Origin: Panax quinquefolius
Lineage: Eukaryota; Streptophyta; Magnoliopsida; Apiales; Araliaceae
DNA: 64,000 bases
Direction: 5' to 3'
Assembly (NCBI GenBank): GCA_020205615.1
Contig: JAINUW010000813.1
Span: forward strand, 62,001 to 126,000
Each line of letters opens with the position of its first letter. The stretch's first letter is position 1. Below the pieces are notes generated by a model. That model was given only the letters and a program-made list of their open reading frames with translations. It did no database searches and was not told the DNA's origin. Shown one piece after another: positions 56,068 through 64,000 of this stretch. Made by a program: the position numbers and the translations under genes.

Positions 56068-58515
56068 TTATTCATTACGCTCGTCACTTAATGTCTAAAG
56101 AATCAAAATCATTGCAATCTCTTACATTCATTTATCGCGACTACGGTCGCCAGATATCGGTTCCGTAACTCGCATTCACATTTTTTGTCTTCTAATCTCG
56201 TTTAATCTTTTCGTTCAACCTTCATTAAAGGTTTAAAACACTTGATTAAGTGTTAAATTAGTTGGACTACATGTTCGTATTTCTTTCTTGGACATCCCAC
56301 AGTAATTGAGCAGTTAAAATCTCATCATCGGGCATCGTTTTACACCGGGCCATGCGCAAGGCCGCGTCCCTTCATTTACCTCACATCGCAGTCAGCCACT
56401 CTGCAGTTGTCAAATCTGCCGAGGTCGGGCGCCGCCACTCCCTTCTCTAATTATTATGTTGCGACGCCACTCAAAGAAGAGTCGATGGACCGGCCTCACG
56501 CTTCAAAGACCGCCTCCTAAGGCTTTGATCTGGCTATGGCTTTGAAAGCACAAAACCTAAAAAAATTTTCTAAGTCTTAGAAATTGCTTAAGACGCTTAC
56601 TTCCCAATTCCATAACTTATTCGTTGTAACTTAGAATGAGGTTGTTCTAAAACCATTTTCTTCCTTATCTTACGTACTTCGATTACCCTCAGACAGAACT
56701 TCATTCTGAATTCTTTCACATGCCATTCAATTGGCTTAATCTTCTCTCTTCGTTCGTTTTATGTTATTAACGTTCTTCGTTCATTCGTCTATAATTCGGT
56801 CTTCCGAACTCGAAACTCGTTTGTTCTTGAGTCTATGACTCACGTTTTATACATTCTCTTATGTTCTTATGAAACCCTACACGTTCGGGTTCATTTACAT
56901 ACTTTCTATTTCTCGATCATCTTTTACGAATTTTCGCCAAAACTTCATTATAACTCAATTTTAATCCGTTCTTCATGAACGTTTCTAACGTTCCTAACCA
57001 AGCAATAAGTAACTAACTTATACGTGATAGTTTTAAACTTGTCCATCAACAACAATTTTCCTACGATGGTTTTAAATTTGTCCATCAACAACGCTCTTCA
57101 CGTTCTTCGCGTGTTCTTCGCGTTCTTCGTTTTTTAATCGATATTTTGATTACGATTTTACTTTTTCTTGGAATTTGATGTTATAGAACACCATTCCTTA
57201 CTTAATTCACCTACTCATTCATATAATCCAGTTGAGTCGTTCTAATTCATTACGAATCTTACACTTCCTTAAGAAATTTATAAAATAAATTTCTAATTCT
57301 TATTTCTTCATTTTCTCATGATTTCAACCATATGAAATCATTTCTAACATCATTTACTCCTTATTCTCATTAAGCTATGTTTTTGACATATAAACTTAAA
57401 GAAAATTATTCAAAAACTAGGTTTTCGGATTACCTCTCTTCTTTAATCTTCCTCCGTTGGACAAAGCGTGCACTCGGCAAGCTTTTCCTCTTCCTTTTCC
57501 TTCTCTTCTCCCATCCGAACTCTCTCTATCTCTCTCAAAGTTTTAGGATTTTCAAAATCCTTAAACAATGAAATAAGCTTTCTATTTATAAATTTTCAAG
57601 GCTAGGGGCGTTTTGGTCATTTGACTAAACCGCCTTACTATTCACACCTCCTTATTATTCCTACCTCCTTACTATTCATGTAGCTTCCCTTGGAAGCTTC
57701 GTGCTTCCGTCTTTGGGGTTTCGTCCGACAGTTCAAAAACTGCGATTTTCGGAATTCAAATATTTTTGGATATTTCGTCTTTACTTTACCGATTAACTTT
57801 TACGTAATCCTCGAATTTCTGAAAAACTAAAAAACACTTTTTGGTTTCAAGAGTTTTCCTTCACGTTTTCCCCTAACGTAGCTAAACGAATGAAAAGTAC
57901 ATAACAGTACTTTTCATCATTTTTTATTTCGTCCGATTTCTGCACGTTTTTCGAGAAAAACTTTTATCGACTTACTTAACTTTTCACGATATATTATCGT
58001 CAAATCTTTCGACGGAATGTCATTTTGACGTACCAAACTCTCAAAAAGGCTTAGGTTATTCAAACCCTAACCCTTAGGGTTTTATCGGGTGAATAGTTCC
58101 TATTTCGTCTTTTTCCCCAGAAATATTTTGTTCTCGGGATTTTTTTTTTCTTGAAAATTCTTACTCGTTCAGTCTAGCTCATAGCCAGAATCCTCCCGAT
58201 TAATAATCATCCTAGGTTCTAGAACAATTAATAAACACATAGCACATAATAGTATTAATAAAAATTCATTTTATTTATAACTAATTCTTTAAACTTAAAT
58301 TCTGGATAATCCGATTTTCCGGGTTGTCATATTCTTCCCTACTTATAAAAATTCCATCTTCGGAATTTCTAAAACCACACCCATACCCGGGTTCTTACAA
58401 CCTTTAGAAACGATTTAATCTCAATTCATCCTTCTCACAAAGATCATCTATTGACATAATTGTCATTAGTTAAACCTCACGCTTAACTATACTTTCAATC
58501 TTTCAGGTCCTCACA
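56068..58515 (-). mobile_element. D 3' LTR, distal part missing
   Basis: Minus-strand start TGTGAGGACCTGAAAG at 58515. Its plus-strand left end (TTATTCATTACGCTCG) matches 62452 onward; in the first 101 aligned bases I count four differences. The remaining about 2.2 kb of the LTR is lost at the junction with B3. Contains GC-rich 56340-56520 and TATA (57582-57590). Confidence 0.88.
57020..57140. repeat. Short tandem repeats in D LTR
   Basis: A TTGTCCATCAACAAC module occurs twice, followed by GTTCTTCGC 9-bp units. The second LTR has the same at 63419-63530 with one more unit, plus (TTCG)n at 63150-63182 and (CT)n at 63916-63953. Confidence 0.85.
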
Positions 58516-60224
58516 TTCACCCCTTCTTCACAGAATTTCGTCCTCAAAATTTTAGCTTACTCTTCTTTTCAACTTCTCTTCAAAAAAGTTATTATCTTTC
58601 AAACATTCCCTACCATTCATAACTTATCAAGAATCATGAAGTGTAAGGAATAAATAGGAATATAAGGATTCCTTTAAAACATTTCATACTTTTGTTGAGG
58701 GGTCAAATCGACCATGAACTCTTAATAGGTTTAACAGTATTTCACCGTAAACCCTTCTTACACGGTCAGTTTACAATCACAAAGAAGGTAAACTACCTCT
58801 TCCATACGTAGGCGATCAACCCATCGTATAACCCCATTTCAGGGTATGTTCACTTCAGACTTAATCATTAGATTCCGCACCAAAACAATTTGGTTTGGCA
58901 TAACTCTTCAAAGAAAGCTCAATTTTCTTTTAATCATGATATACCATTTGTCTTAGCCAAATCAAATAGCCTTGACCATACCAATAAATTGGACATCGAC
59001 TTGAAACATTTATCTAGTCAGATCAATTGACATCGACTACTTATTTAAATTCTTTTACAATACATCAAAACGTTTTATGACGTCAAGATACCGAACTATT
59101 CACAGTACATTAAGGACTTCGTCAGTTTATGACTTCATCATTATACATCATACCATAGTGGGTTGTTGATCCTAAGATCAAATCAAACACCAGGTTCAAT
59201 TGCATTAATAACTCCATCCTTTTACCATCATTACATCAAATGCACTGATGATATAAAATTCATTTTGATATTTCAAATCAATTTCTGTCTAGCCGAAACA
59301 ATTAGCATAGACATGCCAAGAATAGTTCTTTTAAAATACATTGGTTCCAAAAACTGTACCAATTCTTTTATTTTTAAAACGTGCACATCAGCACGATTTC
59401 AAGAAACTTTGAAATATAGCATAGCTAGATGACTTGGAATGTCCTATTCTCCATCTTCCTTCATTGTCTTACTTGCGATAATAATTAATCTTCTCTAGCA
59501 CCTTCAATGCTAAGTCTACTGAAAATAACTCATTTTCAGTCTACCCATTCCTATACCTTAGAACAGTCCATCAACTTACCACACATTATGAGTTCAGAAA
59601 GTTTCCACAATTATATGAGTTTAAGAACTATCCCAGACAGACCATAGGTGTCCATTCGTTGAGAAGTTCAAAAACATACCATATGATTATGAGTCACGAA
59701 CTTACCATAAGTATGAGTTTCAAGAACTCGCATCTACCTTATAATTCTCTACTTATCAAGTATATACATGAGAAAAGATCAACCTTGTCGTCATATACAT
59801 CTTGATAGTGCAACCAATTCCAATGATTATCACTGTAATAAACCGAGTGCTTGTTACACCAAGCACAAACCTCTGCCCATACAAAGGTTCATACAACTCA
59901 GCTATCACATGAGTCCTCAATTGAAATCTTATAACTTCTAACTTTCTCTTTATTTAATACAAATTTTCTTTAATTCGTATTCTATCCTTTACAACTCAAT
60001 CTGAGTTTTTCTTCCCGTACTACTTCGTAGTACCATTCATTTTTAGCATTAGCTACAAATCATCCATCATTTAACAGCTCATTTGTTACTACGATTTACT
60101 ATGATCACGTGGTGATCTCTTTCCTTAATCGTTTAACTCAACGATTTTCTTATCCTTCTCTCTACGATTATAGCCTTAGGTACTCACACCTAAGGTTTAT
60201 AATCTATCAACTCTGATACCAATC
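58516..60224 (-). mobile_element. D internal region (1.7 kb), no recognisable gag or pol
   Basis: Polypurine tract on the minus strand at 58516-58530 (TGAAGAAGGGGTGAA). The primer site is at 60211-60221. Between them I find only short frames and no RT, integrase or knuckle motif. The region is too short for an autonomous element. Confidence 0.8.
60211..60221 (-). promoter_or_regulatory. Primer binding site, element D
   Basis: Minus strand TGGTATCAGAG, three bases after the LTR end; initiator tRNA-Met type. Confidence 0.85.
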
Positions 60225-63200
60225 TGTAACGCCTCAAAATTCGGTCTATTTTCACATCCGGATTCCATACGTCACAATCCCATCTTCTTCCAAACATACA
60301 TCATTATATAGCTAAATATAATAACATACATCCTCAAATCCCAGGTTCTAAAACCTTATAACCTCTTTCATTACAAATAATGATAATTACATTATTCTTT
60401 ACATCTTGTACGAGTGACTTTTATACGCCACCAAGGATACATAATCATTCATTAAACTATTCTATAGTTTAATTCTATCATTCTATATTACAAGTCTTCG
60501 CTTGATCTTCATGCTCATTCATATAATCAATGACACTTCTTCTGGATACCGATCAGCTTGATCTTTACAGGATCCTTAAGTTCTTCTAACATCGTTCGCT
60601 GAAAATATTTTTATTTAAAGCAAGTGTGAGCATTCAATTGCCCAGCAAGTCATAACAGTTGAACAAACAACTTATGGAATTCAAACATTCTTTTAAGACT
60701 TCAATAACCGAACAAAGGTTATGAAGCAGCTTGAATAATAGGAATAATCTCTATTCCTATCATTTTAAAACATTAATCACATTCACTTTGAAATACTTTT
60801 ATTCTCTACTTTCTTTCATACGCATTCTGTCTGGCTAGAATCAATAGCACAAACTTAACAATAACGGTTCATGTATAAATAGAACATTCTTATATTGATC
60901 AGTTCAATCACATAACAGTTCATCTCATAGAAGCACCGAACTGTTCAAATTGTGGCACAAGGCCTCATATATTCTAACACCTTGTACAAATATCACACAT
61001 TTGCAGATATGCATGTAACTTCTCAAGTTCAACATCCGAGAAGTTTTAGAAACTAGCATTCATTTAAAATATGAATGAAGTTAGAAACTTGCCTTTTACG
61101 CATACCATGACTTATAGGTTACTGTTGAATCGCTTCATTCCAATTCCTATGTAGCACATAAGGAAATAACACATACACCAATTAGTCATATACCTGAATT
61201 TACGCATTGGTTTACTTAAATGTACTTCTTAAGGTTCGTGTTCTTACAATCTAAGTTTAGGCAACCAACTTCCTTTACCGGTTAACAGCTTCATGACATA
61301 CGGAGAGTCTTACTTAATACGTTCATCGTCTTTGATGATTTACATTCTTATCTTCTTCTTATAACTCTCCTAGGACACAACACACATCGTGTCTCTGCTA
61401 GTAGTCCATATGGTACTCTGAGAGGTTTCCCACAAACAACCAACAAATAAGTTCCCGTCTCATCTACACTACCTGTAACAGTGAGTTAGATTGTTTGCTA
61501 GTTTTATATATACCTTCGCTCTTTGAAGGAATTGTTTAGCCCAGCTCCCATATGTCAACCATCAAAGGTTACAATTGTACTACAACCTAAATTCATCTTA
61601 ACTTATTCGAAGTATTAAACTATAATATTCGTTTAGTCAATTTTCTTATTCCTTATGGCTTTCTGGCAAATAAATGTCATACCTCAGGATTCATTCTTTA
61701 TCGTCTAAATCATACAGTCTTTTGTATACTCAGAACGATCATTCAATATTCATTCTATGCATTTATAGCATTAACCATTTTACATTACCTTATTCTTATC
61801 TTACAACATCTGGTTCATTCGACTCGGAACATAATCCAAGTTATAAACATTAACCCGACTTCTTTACGTTATACGTACTTATCTTTAATTAAGCTTCTGC
61901 ACCATTCATGGTTAAACAACATTTTTCATTACCTTACGGTTAAACCATAAACGGGGTGTAGGTTCTGCCCATTTAATAATCGCGTACACTCAACCCTCAC
62001 ATTGGCTAAAGTGTTCAACGCTTACATTTCATTCTAACATTCTCATCCGACTCACATTCGGCTTTCATTAATCTTCTTACCATTCACTACGGCTTTCTTG
62101 ATAATTCATATCTTACTTACTACTTTCGCCAATGTCTAAGTTATACAACCAATGTACACCTAGAACATTTGCTCTATGTGAATATGATTCACGAGGATCG
62201 TTTACGTATTCCACGTTTACGTTGTTAATCCCTTAATCTCTCATTCAACCTTTACATAAGGTTTTAATCGCTTTCATTCATTGCTCATCACCTGAACCCC
62301 GTGTTCATTATTCTTTCTTAATGTCAAAGCCATATGATTTATTGTATGCTAAGACCGATCACTCATCGCAACAGCGTTACGTTCACAGCGTCTAAATGCT
62401 TTACATTTATCTCTCATTACCATGACATAACATCGAAATGTTATTCATTACGCTCGTCACTTAACGTCTAAAGAATCAAAATCATTGCAATTTCTTACGT
62501 TCATTTATCGCGACTACGGTCGCCGGATATCGGTTCCGTAACTCGCATTCACATTTTTTGTCTTCTAATCTCGTTTAATCTTTACGTTCAACCTTCATTA
62601 AAGGTTTAAAACACTTCATAAAGTGTTAAATTAGTTGGACTACATGTTCGTATTTCTTTCTTGGACATCCCACAGTAATTGAGCAGTCAAAAGCTCATCA
62701 TCGAACTCTATCTTTACACCGCCAACAAGCGCGCGCCGTGCTCCCGTCATTTACCTCACACATCGCATAGCCACCACTCTGATGCAGTTGTCAAATCGCC
62801 GAGGTTGGTGTTACTGGCGCCCTCCTCCTTCTCTAATTATTGTGTTGTGACGCCACACTCAAAGAATAGTCGATGGATCGGGCTCTGCGCATTGCCAGCC
62901 TCCCAAGGTTTCGATCAGAGCTTCTTGGCACGAGCACAAAACCTAAAAAATTTTCTAAGTCTTAGAAATTGCTTAAGATGGTAACTTCCTGATTCCATAA
63001 CTTATTCATTATAACTCGGAATGAGGTTGTTCTAAAGCCATTTTCTTCCTTATCTTACGTACTTCGATTACCCTCAGACAGAACTTCATTCTAAATTTGT
63101 TCATATGCCATTCAATTGGCTTAATCTTCGCTCTTCCTTCGTTTTACGTTATTAACGTTCTTCGTTCGTTCGTTCGTTCGTTTGTAATCTGGTCATCCGA

Positions 63201-63912
63201 ACTCAAAACTCGTTCGTTCTTAAGTCTATGACTCACGTTTTATACATTTTCTTACATTCTTATAAAACCCTACACGTTCGGGTTCATTTACATACTTTCT
63301 ATTTCTCGTTCATCTTTTACGAATTTTCATCATAACTTCGTTATAGCTCAGTTTTAATCCGTTCTTCATGAACGTTTCTAATGTTCCTAACCAATCAATA
63401 AACAACTAACTTATACACTATGGTTTTAAACTTGTCCATCAACAACAATAGTCCTACGATGGTTTTAAATTTGTCCATCAACAACGTTCTTCGCGTTCTT
63501 CGCGTGTTCTTTGTGTTCTTCGCGTTCTTCATTTTTTAATCGATATTTTGATTACGATTTTACTTTATCTTGGAATTTGATGTTATAAAACATCATTCCT
63601 TACTTAATTCACCTACACATTCATATAATCTACTCGGATCGTTCTAATTCATTACGAATCTTACACTTCCTTAAGAAATTTATAAAATAAATTTCTAATT
63701 CTTATTTCTTCATTTTCTCATGATTTCAACCATATGAAATCATTTCTAACATCATTTACTCCTTATTCTCATTATGCTATGTTTTTGACATATAAACTTA
63801 AAGAAAATTAATCAAAAGCTAGGTTTTCGGATTACATCTCTTCTTTAATCTTCCTCCGTTGGACAAAGTGTGCACTCGACAAGCTTTTCCTCTTCCTTTT
63901 CCTTCTCTTCTC

Positions 63913-63956
<44 letters not shown>

Positions 63957-64000
63957 GTTGTAGGATTTTCAAAATCCTTAAACAATGAAATAAGCTTTCT
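60225..64000 (-). mobile_element. D 5' LTR, running off the window
   Basis: Ends on the minus strand ...TTTTGAGGCGTTACA at 60225. The part 62452-64000 repeats 56068-57605. From the paired copy the full LTR should be about 4.6-4.7 kb, its start lying about 0.9 kb beyond the window. GC-rich block at 62720-62930. Confidence 0.88.

Noticed and set aside
56960..57000. Heat-shock-element-like TTC..GAA..TTT in D
   Set aside because: Imperfect, and it lies downstream of the TATA box in the element's orientation.
59820..59920. Possible integrase relic (LYEPLYG-like on minus strand) in D
   Set aside because: A single short resemblance with no neighbouring motifs.
62679..62984. 101-codon ORF near the right edge
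   Set aside because: Lies in the GC-rich block of the D LTR; the other LTR copy (56340-56600) does not keep the frame.

Overview
The window is from a repeat-rich flowering-plant nuclear genome, probably a eudicot; I cannot name the species. I see no ordinary host gene, no tRNA or rRNA, and no bacterial, organellar or CRISPR-like feature. Nearly every base can be assigned to nested, broken LTR retrotransposons from five groups: Ty3 Tat/Ogre-like elements, Tekay/Del-type chromoviruses, an Athila-like remnant, Ty1/copia fragments, and large-LTR elements without pol. Almost every coding region carries in-frame stops, frameshifts or deletions.

Layout. 1-1362 is the 3' part of a chromovirus-type LTR. 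1363-1831 is unassigned but resembles a copia LTR. 1832-34616 is a tandem of two Tat/Ogre-like copies sharing one LTR (7768-10230). Copy 1 is fused from gag straight to the integrase end. Copy 2 keeps decayed gag, protease, a candidate intron, RT, two RNase H domains, integrase and a long 3' region with antisense ORFs. Inside the 3' region of copy 2 sits a complete 9.4-kb element (B1, 21960-31389). It has 4.4-4.7-kb LTRs, only 333 bp between them, and a 5-bp target duplication GAAAT. 34617-36285 holds copia and Athila scraps. 36327-40523 is a 3.1-kb LTR with a coiled-coil gag-like ORF. 40524-43082 is another LTR start. 43083-56067 is a second B-type element (B3). Its 3' LTR was split by a chromovirus in reverse orientation (C, 45296-53451), and C in turn took up a solo LTR (45323-47161, target duplication TACAT). 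56068-64000 is a reverse-strand element (D) with about 4.6-kb LTRs and no recognisable pol.

How the parts relate. C and B share LTR ends, the same type of primer site, polypurine tract and the last codons of integrase. B therefore looks like a deletion derivative that moves with enzymes from a C-like partner. The relative order of insertion can be read from the nesting: Tat tandem, then B1 into it; B3, then C into B3, then the solo LTR into C.

Most interesting signal. In at least three unrelated element families here, the non-coding parts are built from serial short hairpins with a conserved loop and a changing but still base-paired stem. The clearest case is 45712-46003 (plus 46451-46474), where perfect 6-12-bp stems repeatedly close on a CTCY tetraloop. 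Comparable arrays lie in the B/C LTRs, in the Tat LTR and in the Tat 3' region. Compensatory changes can be seen by eye. Whether this reflects RNA structure, siRNA production or a way of making repeats is open. All divergence statements are from reading, not alignment software.
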